From positions 1 through 35,869 of the forward strand of contig WTIF01000164.1 of NCBI GenBank assembly GCA_011522845.1: a DNA stretch of 35,869 nt, written 5' to 3'. Made by a program: the position numbers and the translations under genes. Source of the stretch: Deltaproteobacteria bacterium (GTDB lineage Bacteria; SAR324; NAC60-12). The notes beneath the pieces were generated by a model. That model was not told the DNA's origin. It made no database searches and saw only the letters and a program-made list of their open reading frames with translations. The first letter of the stretch is position 1, and each line of letters starts with the position of its first letter. Below, piece after piece: positions 18,445 to 25,078 of the stretch.

Positions 18445-18921
18445 TCACTGGTCAAGAAATTCACCAGGTAGGGTTGTGAACTGGAGTAGTACACCAGGGT
18501 GACCCTGTGCATCGGGGATGATGGAGAAGGAAAATTCCTGATTACGAAAGACCTGAATTCGGCTTAGTGGTTGTTCTTCCTGAACCCAATTGGTCAGATT
18601 CCAGAAATCAGGACTGAAGCGTGATCCATAATGCACCGAGATTCCTTGCAGTAGGTTGTCCATCAGGGAACGTTGCCAGGAATCTAGGCGTAGTTCAAAA
18701 CCAGAAAATTCACAGTTGCCTGTCTGGTCATCAAATTGGTAGCGGAAGCGCAAGTCCTTCCACATCGGATCAGAGCGTAATTCTGAAAAGCCTTCTCCTT
18801 GACGCAGAGAATCACAGGTTTTGCGTGACTCATCCAGTAGCGAGAGTTCCACAGCAACTACGGGTACAGCGCAAAACTTCAATACACTCATCAAGAGCAC
18901 GAAAGCCCTGCAAATTCTCAT
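18445..18921 (-). CDS. Small exported protein of unknown function
   Basis: The 158-residue protein has an N-terminal signal peptide (ICRAFVLLMSVLKFCAVPVVAVE) and a GGAG five bases before ATG. The mature part contains one cysteine pair (KTCDSL and GNCEFSG), consistent with a single periplasmic disulfide. The rest looks like a small beta-rich domain (ISVHYGSRFSPDFW, EFSFSIIPDAQGHPGVLLQF). I do not recognise a family. It converges on the alpha/beta hydrolase gene with no gap and diverges from the LapA-like gene. Confidence 0.7.
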   Translation of the reverse strand: MRICRAFVLLMSVLKFCAVPVVAVELSLLDESRKTCDSLRQGEGFSELRSDPMWKDLRFRYQFDDQTGNCEFSGFELRLDSWQRSLMDNLLQGISVHYGSRFSPDFWNLTNWVQEEQPLSRIQVFRNQEFSFSIIPDAQGHPGVLLQFTTLPGEFLDQ

Positions 18922-19051
18922 TATTCTCCGTCTTGAATATCCAAAAAAGTTGAAAGAACTCCTACATACTCACATCTGGTATTGCCAAGATCTTGACACT
19001 CGGCGACAAAGTAAGGGATAGTACCCTGATTTCCAGAGACGGTCGGTGTTC

Positions 19052-19096
19052 CCAGAGCACTCATAGTGTCGGCTCTGGTGGAAGTGAATACCACCA
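19052..19096 (+). promoter_or_regulatory. Structured leader upstream of the LapA-like gene (two overlapping hairpins)
   Basis: CCAGAGC (19052-19058) pairs with GCTCTGG (19072-19078), with an inner CACT/AGTG stem. TGGTGG (19076-19081) pairs with CCACCA (19091-19096). The two stems share bases 19076-19078, so they partly exclude each other. They lie 30-75 bases before the start codon. Confidence 0.4.
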
Positions 19097-19126
19097 CTGT
19101 AACCTACTCCCAGCCCCAAGGAGGCT

Positions 19127-19543
19127 ATGCGCTATCTCTGGCTCGTATTCTTCGCCGGATTTCTTTACCTGAGTATCGTTTTCATCACCCAGAATCTAGA
19201 TCCGATTGTGATCCGGTTCAACCTTGATGAACTCGGTCTGAATTTCCGGTTCGAGCGCCCAGTTTTTGTACCGATCTTTGTAACGTTGGCGCTGGGTATC
19301 CTTTTCTGTGTGGCCTACTTCTTCACTTATCACTCTCAACTCAGAGTCTTGCACCGCAACCAAGTGATGGAAGTCAAGCGCCTCAAGCGCCTGGTCCTGC
19401 TGGAGCGCAACAAGAACCAGTCTCTCGAGCAACGTAATCACGAGCTACAGCAAATCGTTGAGCGTATGCAATACCTGCTTGATGACAAGGAGTGGTCAGA
19501 GGAACCACGCCGCTTACCAGAAAAGACTGCAGAACCTGCCTGA
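19127..19543 (+). CDS. LapA-like (DUF1049) inner-membrane protein
   Basis: The 138-residue protein has two membrane helices (LWLVFFAGFLYLSIVFITQN and PIFVTLALGILFCVAYFF) separated by a short strand-like segment DPIVIRFNLDELGLNF. A cytoplasmic coiled coil follows (QVMEVKRLKRLVLLERNKNQSLEQRN). This is the layout of LapA/YciS, which in E. coli helps control LpxC level and LPS assembly. AAGGAGG lies 4 bases before ATG. No lapB gene follows, unlike enteric bacteria, so function is inferred from architecture only. The gene is preceded by a structured leader and converges with the next unknown gene. Confidence 0.75.
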   Translation: MRYLWLVFFAGFLYLSIVFITQNLDPIVIRFNLDELGLNFRFERPVFVPIFVTLALGILFCVAYFFTYHSQLRVLHRNQVMEVKRLKRLVLLERNKNQSLEQRNHELQQIVERMQYLLDDKEWSEEPRRLPEKTAEPA

Positions 19544-19556
19544 TTCTCTCTACACT

Positions 19557-20144
19557 TCAGAACACGAAGTCGTGGTCCACTGTGACCATGACTTCAAGCC
19601 TTTGCTTACTATACTCTACCACGCCTCTAACCGGACGATGGATCTCATCCATGATCCCCAATTCAAATGGATCTTTTGTCATCACTGTCCGGCGGAGCGT
19701 GTGCTTGAGGCAGGCGTTTTTCCAGCCACCTGTAAAGACTAACTGTTTCAGACCTCTCTGCCTCACCAAGTACTCACTTAGTCGTTCAGCCTGTGCATTG
19801 ACTGAGTCCTGCTCTAGTGAAGGAATCACGGTCACTTGGCTCCCTAAGGATCTTAGGAATTTTGGTGGTTGCTGCTCCGTCTTTTGCAGATTCAACAAAA
19901 TCACATTGACCTGTTCCTGCAATAGTTTTTGTAGATGCCGCTGAAGACTTTTCTGAAAATCCTGTGAGTTCTTGACTAGCCTGCTGGCCTGAATCGCATA
20001 TTCATCTGCGTGGACCACTACGTAGGCGATTTCTGAACCGCTTATCAAACCGAAGGAACTCACTGTACTCGTACACATAAACTTCGCTAAAGCATGGATC
20101 GCTAAATGATTTTCTTCTACAGTGGTGTGGAGGAGACTCCGCAT
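19557..20144 (-). CDS. Hypothetical cytoplasmic protein
   Basis: The 195-residue protein has no signal peptide or membrane segment. The ORF is long, has normal codon use and fills the gap after the LapA-like gene (13 bases between stops), so it is probably real. The segment AYVVVHADEYAIQASRLV and a later LKQLVFTGGWKNACLKHTL give an alternating strand-helix impression, like a Rossmann-type domain. The latter faintly recalls the Cys region of isochorismatase-type hydrolases, but the N-terminal catalytic Asp motif is missing. I therefore assign no function. No Shine-Dalgarno is seen before ATG, so the start is uncertain. Confidence 0.6.
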   Translation of the reverse strand: MRSLLHTTVEENHLAIHALAKFMCTSTVSSFGLISGSEIAYVVVHADEYAIQASRLVKNSQDFQKSLQRHLQKLLQEQVNVILLNLQKTEQQPPKFLRSLGSQVTVIPSLEQDSVNAQAERLSEYLVRQRGLKQLVFTGGWKNACLKHTLRRTVMTKDPFELGIMDEIHRPVRGVVEYSKQRLEVMVTVDHDFVF

Positions 20145-20256
20145 ATTTTTGAGAAATTCAGACGGACCTCACTAACTCAAATCAAGAAGGCTTTTCTACT
20201 TATTTTCAAAATCACATCGGCTGGATGCTTCGGATAGTTGCCAATAAATATTGCTC

Positions 20257-20418
20257 TCACAAGAAACCAGCTTCTCGTGCCTCTTGTTCGACTTCTTCGA
20301 AATCCTGCATCACTTTGATCTCAGCATCTTTCTCCGTATAGTTACAGTGTTCCGTCAGGTAACGCTGTAAGGCATAAGTCAGATACGCTTGGTATTCACG
20401 ACTGTACTGATTATCCAT
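20257..20418 (-). CDS. Small acidic protein, 53 residues, unknown function
   Basis: This ORF is too short for the track. It reads MDNQYSREYQAYLTYALQRY and continues through EHCNYTEKDAEIKVMQDFEE to a C-terminus of EAGFL. AGAG lies about 8-11 bases upstream of ATG. The composition is that of a soluble helical protein (Glu, Gln, Tyr and Ala rich) with no membrane segment. I do not recognise the family. It lies upstream of the 195-residue gene on the same strand, in an otherwise gene-poor AT-rich region. Confidence 0.45.
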   Translation of the reverse strand: MDNQYSREYQAYLTYALQRYLTEHCNYTEKDAEIKVMQDFEEVEQEAREAGFL

Positions 20419-20881
20419 AAATATTCTCTAATTTTGTTTTTCATATTAGAAAACGTTCCATCTCTTTTACCCCAATTCGGAACTACAGGCACTTGAATTA
20501 ACTAGATACAGCAATTTTCTTCGTATTGAACTATTCAATTAGGTATCGAATTACCAACCAACAAACATTACGTTGCTAAATTAAGTTTTGGAGTTTAACT
20601 GGTTGAGTTTGTGTAACCTGGGTACTCAGGCTGACATCATTCGCTGTTGCCAATCAAAAAAGTTTCTTTTGCATTCATTTCATGAACTGGATAGAATCAT
20701 TAAAATTAGTAGTTTAAAACTGCTATAACTAAGAGAAAGCAGGTTGCAGAATAAAAGTTATTGATTCTGTAATGATTGTTTACGAACGCTCTTTGCACTA
20801 ACTTGCAGAGGATAGCGTACTATCTTAGAAGCGAAGCAAAGTTTACTTTGCTAATTGATCAACAGCTAACTGAGGAAGACC
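20419..20881. other. 463-base AT-rich intergenic region
   Basis: No convincing coding region was found on either strand. The region is markedly richer in A and T than its neighbours. It separates the divergent 53-residue gene and the H-NS-like gene. Near its right end is a dyad and a poor promoter-like pair, TTGCAC (20793) and TACTAT (20818) spaced 19 bases. Confidence 0.45.
20811..20824 (+). promoter_or_regulatory. Dyad overlapping the possible -10 of the H-NS-like gene
   Basis: GATAG and CTATC flank CGTA as a perfect inverted repeat that overlaps TACTAT, about 58 bases before the start codon. It could be an operator. This is a pattern match only. Confidence 0.25.
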
Positions 20882-21064
20882 ATGCCCAGCGTACAAGAAC
20901 TTGAGAATCAAATTGCAGAACTGCAAAAGCAAAGAAAAACCGCGTTACGGGATGAAAGAAACAAGGATCTGTCTCTCGTCAAGGAAATGTGCAAGAAGCA
21001 CGGGTTTACTGCGCGGATGCTGAAAGGATACTTGGCGGAAGGAAGAAACAGAAGGAAGAAGTAA
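20882..21064 (+). CDS. H-NS-like mini-protein lacking the C-terminal DNA-binding domain
   Basis: The 60-residue protein reads as a helical N-terminal module (VQELENQIAELQKQRKTALRDERNKDL), then LVKEMCKKHGFTARMLKGYL and a basic tail GRNRRKK. The pattern 'IAELQKQ ... R ... L..VKE...KHGFTA..L' matches the oligomerisation and linker part of H-NS/BpH3-type proteins. The usual C-terminal core with the RGR/PxW motif is absent. It may oligomerise with or antagonise a full H-NS (as H-NST or Hha-like modulators do), or bind DNA through the basic tail. GAGGAAG lies 3 bases before ATG. A long terminator-like hairpin follows directly. It sits beside the AT-rich region. Confidence 0.6.
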   Translation: MPSVQELENQIAELQKQRKTALRDERNKDLSLVKEMCKKHGFTARMLKGYLAEGRNRRKK

Positions 21065-21074
21065 AGATTACGCT

Positions 21075-21135
21075 AGTAGATTAAAGCTATCTGAATTTGA
21101 TCACATTGAATAAGGGCAGCTTTGATCTACTTTTT
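21075..21135 (+). terminator. Long-stem terminator-like hairpin after the H-NS-like gene
   Basis: AGTAGATTAAAGCT (21075-21088) pairs with AGCTTTGATCTACT (21118-21131) over 14 positions with one G-T pair. The loop is 29 bases and a TTTT run follows. The stem is AT-rich, but its length and the T-run support termination of the plus-strand transcript. Confidence 0.6.
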
Positions 21136-21199
21136 CTCCAGCTAGTGGCTCAGATCAGTGACCTCAACCAGGCCCAACTCACCCATAATCAATCCACCT

Positions 21200-21733
21200 T
21201 CAGGCGTAAAGATTTACCGAGTTTGGTGATTTTTTCGAATCTTCTACTGGCTTCTCTGCTGCTAATATTTCTAGTTTGAAGATCAGATCTGCGTTGGGAG
21301 GAATACCAGCTCCAGCCATTCCAGAAGGACCATAGGCTAGCTTGGCAGGAATTTTCAGTTGTAGCTTAGTACCAACCCGCATTCCCTCCATGGCTTTTTC
21401 CCAGCCCTTGATGACCATGCCTTCGCCATGGTTATATTCAAAAGGCCGCCCCTTGTCGATGCTGCTGTCGAACTTGGTGAAGTCGCTAGCTAGCCAGCCT
21501 TCATAATGAACGCTGAGCTTACTGCCCGTTTCAACTTTCTCCCCCTTGCCCAACTTCTCCACGTAGACCATCAACCCACCGGGTAACTTCTTGAAAGAAG
21601 CATCCATCGCCAGTTCAGGAGGTGGATTTTCTTCCTTTACACCACTGGCTTCTTCCCCTTGCTTGCCTTCATCCGTGACAGGGGGGGTATACTTGGTGCG
21701 CAGGTTGGTAAAGGTGTTATTGCTGATATTCAT
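21200..21733 (-). CDS. FKBP-type peptidyl-prolyl cis-trans isomerase
   Basis: The 177-residue protein carries an FKBP domain from about residue 48. The blocks are KVETGSKLSVHYEGWL, FDSSIDKGRPFEY, GMVIKGWEKAMEGMRVGTK, PAKLAYGPSGMAGAGIPPNADLIFKLEIL, which include the ligand-pocket Tyr, Phe, Val-Ile and Trp positions. FKBPs catalyse prolyl isomerisation and act as chaperones. The first ~45 residues (NTFTNLRTKYTPPVTDEGKQ and onward) are polar, probably disordered and not a signal peptide, so it is predicted cytoplasmic. Its ATG overlaps the stop of the OstA-like gene as ATGA, so translation is coupled. This is odd, because the OstA-like protein is exported. Confidence 0.9.
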   Translation of the reverse strand: MNISNNTFTNLRTKYTPPVTDEGKQGEEASGVKEENPPPELAMDASFKKLPGGLMVYVEKLGKGEKVETGSKLSVHYEGWLASDFTKFDSSIDKGRPFEYNHGEGMVIKGWEKAMEGMRVGTKLQLKIPAKLAYGPSGMAGAGIPPNADLIFKLEILAAEKPVEDSKKSPNSVNLYA

Positions 21734-22908
21734 CTACACCGAAATGCGTTGCTTGCCGAATTGGGCTGATCCATCAAAATAGTAACCCGAATCGGAGAAT
21801 TGTCATCACCTTGAGCCACTCCTTGGCTGACATCCGTATAAAGCTTGATCGACTCACCTTGCAGGTTGTACTGATCGGTTTGCACTTGGGCGTTGCCTTC
21901 CAACAAGATCAGTTGGGTTGCCTGCTCCATCCTGACAGAATCAGCACGGGCTACTCGCCCAGGCTGCTCGAAGCATACCGCTCGTTCCGCATAGACCGTT
22001 TGAATCTGCTGGGTTGCATCAAACTCTACCTGGACCCGACCACCATAGATCCGTAGCTGTTCCGGCGACTTGAAAAGTTCTACCGCTCCTTCCAGCAAAA
22101 GACGCCGAACTTGGTTATTGAGCGTTGCCTGGGCCGCTTGCAGCGTCACCGTCTCTGGAGAGTCACTGGTTGGTGGCAATTCCTCTAGACTATTGAACGC
22201 TTGCTGTCGGCGAATTTCATCAAGGTCTAATTCTATCCGAGCGGGCTCTGCTTCACTGCGTCCCTGTAGGAGAACCTGTTGTCGCAGCAGGTCGGCCTGC
22301 ATCAAATTACCACTGATTTTTCCTTGCTTAGCGCTAGCACGGAACTCTTCGTTGAAGCGCAAGATCTGGACCGGTCCTCGCACATCTTCGTTCGCGAATC
22401 CTTCTTCTGCACGCTCATAGAATAGAAACCCGGCCTGCAAGGTTCGATCCCACTGTTCCACCTCCACAGACCCCTCACTGCGCATTTTCTCGTACTTTTC
22501 TTGGCGCACCAAGTTGAGCAACTCAGAGCGGAAGCGTAGCTGTTCTCGTGGCAATTCCCCCTCAACTTCCCCACGAAATACCAACTCTCCCTTCTTCTGA
22601 TCACCACTGAATTCCTGGGCTTGCAGTTGTAGACGTCGCATCTCAGCAAACTGTTCAATCTGCTCCAGGGCTTCAGTTGTCGGGGAACGCGGCAACTTCT
22701 GCAGTGCAGCACGCAGATCTTCTTTCGTGTCAAAACGAATTCCTACCAAAGATCGCAGATCCCTGAGAATTTCTAATGGCAAACCCGCCTGACGCAAATG
22801 GATCAGGGTGTTGCTGGAAAGTTCATAAGCATTGCTACCCTGTGCCCAGACAAAATTAGTGAGGCAGCAGAAGATCAGCGACAGCAAGCCGATTCGGAAG
22901 CGCATCAT
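21730..22908 (-). CDS. Exported OstA/LptA-like protein
   Basis: The 392-residue protein has a signal peptide (RIGLLSLIFCCLTNFVWA). Two regions show OstA/LptA-type repeats: residues ~97-225 (ELVFRGEVEGEL, ILRFNEEFRASAKQGKISG) and ~255-375 (TLNNQVRRLLLEGAVELFK, LRIYGGRVQVEFD, QLILLEGNAQVQTDQYNLQGESIKLY). LptA bridges LPS across the periplasm and is usually about 180 residues. This protein is twice that length, and residues ~25-95 form an extra helical domain, so it may be a divergent LptA/LptC-like protein and not LptA itself. AAGGTG overlaps the pyrG stop. The pyrG neighbour recalls the pyrG-kds-lpt arrangement in other proteobacteria. Confidence 0.7.
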   Translation of the reverse strand: MMRFRIGLLSLIFCCLTNFVWAQGSNAYELSSNTLIHLRQAGLPLEILRDLRSLVGIRFDTKEDLRAALQKLPRSPTTEALEQIEQFAEMRRLQLQAQEFSGDQKKGELVFRGEVEGELPREQLRFRSELLNLVRQEKYEKMRSEGSVEVEQWDRTLQAGFLFYERAEEGFANEDVRGPVQILRFNEEFRASAKQGKISGNLMQADLLRQQVLLQGRSEAEPARIELDLDEIRRQQAFNSLEELPPTSDSPETVTLQAAQATLNNQVRRLLLEGAVELFKSPEQLRIYGGRVQVEFDATQQIQTVYAERAVCFEQPGRVARADSVRMEQATQLILLEGNAQVQTDQYNLQGESIKLYTDVSQGVAQGDDNSPIRVTILMDQPNSASNAFRCR

Positions 22909-22912
22909 GGTG

Positions 22913-24517
22913 TCACCTTATGGAGGAGTTTTGCTTGTAGTGCAGAGCTGCACGTGAGAAGGAAACAAACAACGGATGTGGGGCGAAGGGCTTTGATTTC
23001 AACTCTGGATGGTACTGGCAGCCAATGAACCAGGGGTGATCTGCCAACTCAATGGTTTCTACCAGGTCTCGATCCGGATTTCTGCCAGAAATCACTAACC
23101 CTGCAGATTCTAGTTGAGGAACAAATTCGTTCATCACTTCATAGCGATGACGATGACGCTCACGAATCTCTGGCTTAGCATAGATTTGCGCAATCTGAGT
23201 TCCTTCCCGCAAGTGGGCCGTATATGCTCCAAGACGCATTGATCCGCCAGTATTTTGTTGTCCTTGCTGCTCTGGCATTAAATCAATCACATTTTCATCA
23301 TGGGGACTCCGGAATTCTCCAGAATTGGCGTCCTTCAGATTGGCAACATTGCGCGCAAATTCAATCACAGCCATCTGCATTCCCAGACAAATGCCAAAGA
23401 AAGGAATTTGCTGTTCTCGTGCGTGCTGAACAGCCAAAATTTTTCCTTCTGTACCACGTTCTCCAAAGCCTGGTGCAACCAACACCGCATGAGCAGGAGC
23501 CAGCATCGGCCCAACGGTTTTTTCCGTGATTTCCTCGGAGTTGATATAGATCAGGTTCAGACGCAGGTTGCAGGCAATACAGCCATGCACGAGCGCTTCG
23601 TTGAGGCTTTCATAGGTGTCCCGCTGATTGACATACTTTCCAACAAAGGCAATGGTAATTTCATCAATTGGCTCTTTGTAGGCTTCCACAATATCTACCC
23701 AATTCTGCAACTTGGGGCGTCGTGTCCACATCTGCAGCAACTCAATGATTTTGTCATCAAGCTTCTGCTTGTGATAGACGAGCGGAATCTCGTAGAGAAA
23801 ATCAACATCCAGCCCATCAATCACCGCATCAACAGGGACATTGGTGAACAAGGCGATCTTCTCACGCAACTTATCCGGCAAAGGCTCTGGTGTCCTGCAG
23901 ATCAGCATATCTGGTTGAATTCCAATTTCCCGTAGTTTGCCAACACTGTGCTGGGTCGGCTTGGTCTTCATCTCTGTTGTATAAATGATCAGCGTGAGAT
24001 GAATGTAAAGTGTGTTTTCACGACCATAATCATGACGAAACTGACGGATCGCCTCCAGAAAGGGTAAGGACTCAATGTCACCGACGGTGCCGCCGATTTC
24101 CACGATAGCGATATCTACATTATCACTAGCCCGAAGCACTGCCTCCTTGATCTCATCAATCACATGAGGCACAACCTGAACAGTTGCCCCCAGGTATTCA
24201 CCGGCTCGTTCCTTGCGAATGATTTTATCGTAGATCTGCCCCGTTGTGCAGTTGTGAACTCGAGACACGACGGCATTGGTATAGCGCTCATAATGTCCCA
24301 AATCCAAATCAGTCTCTGCCCCATCCTCGGTAACGTAAACCTCACCGTGTTGGAAGGGATTCATAGTTCCTGCATCAATATTGATGTAAGGATCGAGTTT
24401 CATCAGACTGACGGTTAGGCCGCGACTCTCGAGCAAGGCACCAATGGAGGCTCCGGCAATGCCTTTGCCCAGGCCCGAAACAACGCCACCGGTGATGAAG
24501 ATAAATTTGGTCTGCAT
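22913..24517 (-). CDS. pyrG: CTP synthase
   Basis: The 534-residue cytoplasmic enzyme makes CTP from UTP, ATP and glutamine. The synthetase domain (1-~270) has the P-loop-like FITGGVVSGLGKGI and MKLDPYINIDAGTMNPFQHGE. The glutaminase domain (~290-534) has the nucleophile Cys in GICLGMQ and the His-Glu pair in CQYHPELKSKP, with HRHRYEVMN preceding. Length is typical, and the start agrees with the family N-terminus (MQTKFIFITGG). It is first in a three-gene minus-strand run with the OstA-like and FKBP genes. It diverges from the receiver-like gene across a 186-base region that contains a palindrome. Confidence 0.97.
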   Translation of the reverse strand: MQTKFIFITGGVVSGLGKGIAGASIGALLESRGLTVSLMKLDPYINIDAGTMNPFQHGEVYVTEDGAETDLDLGHYERYTNAVVSRVHNCTTGQIYDKIIRKERAGEYLGATVQVVPHVIDEIKEAVLRASDNVDIAIVEIGGTVGDIESLPFLEAIRQFRHDYGRENTLYIHLTLIIYTTEMKTKPTQHSVGKLREIGIQPDMLICRTPEPLPDKLREKIALFTNVPVDAVIDGLDVDFLYEIPLVYHKQKLDDKIIELLQMWTRRPKLQNWVDIVEAYKEPIDEITIAFVGKYVNQRDTYESLNEALVHGCIACNLRLNLIYINSEEITEKTVGPMLAPAHAVLVAPGFGERGTEGKILAVQHAREQQIPFFGICLGMQMAVIEFARNVANLKDANSGEFRSPHDENVIDLMPEQQGQQNTGGSMRLGAYTAHLREGTQIAQIYAKPEIRERHRHRYEVMNEFVPQLESAGLVISGRNPDRDLVETIELADHPWFIGCQYHPELKSKPFAPHPLFVSFSRAALHYKQNSSIR

Positions 24518-24629
24518 AGTTGAATATCGACTGGTAATGGACGCTATCGGCAGGAAATCTGTTATTGAGAGGAGCTTGGCAGGACACTCCGGCCCATTGC
24601 CATGAAGAGCAAGTCAGCGAGGTCTGCGG

Positions 24630-24644
24630 CTTGCGAATCGCAAG
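24630..24644. promoter_or_regulatory. 15-base palindrome between pyrG and the receiver-like gene
   Basis: CTTGCGAATCGCAAG is a perfect dyad with 7-base arms and a central A. It overlaps a TTGCGA that could be a -35, with TATACA 17 bases further. It lies 60-74 bases before the receiver-like start and about 115 bases before pyrG. It could be an operator. Confidence 0.35.
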
Positions 24645-24703
24645 GCTTCTCTATATACAGTCTAGTTGTTGATTTGCAAATCTCTTCTGCCTAAAAAATC
24701 TGC

Positions 24704-25078
24704 ATGCCCAATCTGCTTTACGTTGATCACGATCTGACACGCTTGGGTGAGATTCAACACCAACTTTCGGAACACTTCCAGTTGGAAGTCGCTTTCAATG
24801 GCTGGGAAGGCTTCGCCAACTCCGTCATGAACAAACCGGATGTTGTTTTGCTGAACTTGGAACTGCCTGTGATGGACGGATTGGAAATGGTGCGCTTGGT
24901 TCGTACAGAAACTGATTGTGCGCATTTGATCCTGCTTGGTTTTTCTTTGATAGAACTTTCCTCAGAATTTGCCGAAACAGCCGAAAGACTCGGTTTGAAT
25001 CAGTTGGTTGAATACCCTTTCGCTCAGCAACTACCAGCAGAACTATTCAAAATGCTGCCTGTTGCCACACAGGGCTGA
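24704..25078 (+). CDS. Receiver-domain protein lacking the phospho-acceptor Asp (pseudo-receiver)
   Basis: The 124-residue protein is a stand-alone CheY-like receiver fold: LLYVDHD at the N-terminus and PDVVLLNLELPVMDGLEMVRLVR in the middle. The phospho-acceptor position is Asn51 instead of Asp. The acidic pair is Asp8-His9, the Thr/Ser position is Gly in LILLGFS, and the C-terminal Lys-Pro is Tyr-Pro (VEYPF). Three of the conserved phosphorylation residues are therefore lost, so standard phosphotransfer is not expected and a constitutive binding role is likely. No Shine-Dalgarno is seen. Its 3' end overlaps the convergent nnr gene by 32 bases. The hybrid kinase 1.6 kb away is a possible but untested partner. 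Confidence 0.75.
   Translation: MPNLLYVDHDLTRLGEIQHQLSEHFQLEVAFNGWEGFANSVMNKPDVVLLNLELPVMDGLEMVRLVRTETDCAHLILLGFSLIELSSEFAETAERLGLNQLVEYPFAQQLPAELFKMLPVATQG

Noticed and set aside
18950-19126. tRNA or small structural RNA in the LapA-like leader
   Set aside because: Hairpins are present, but there is no T-arm GTTCRA, anticodon arm geometry or SRP/6S-like core.
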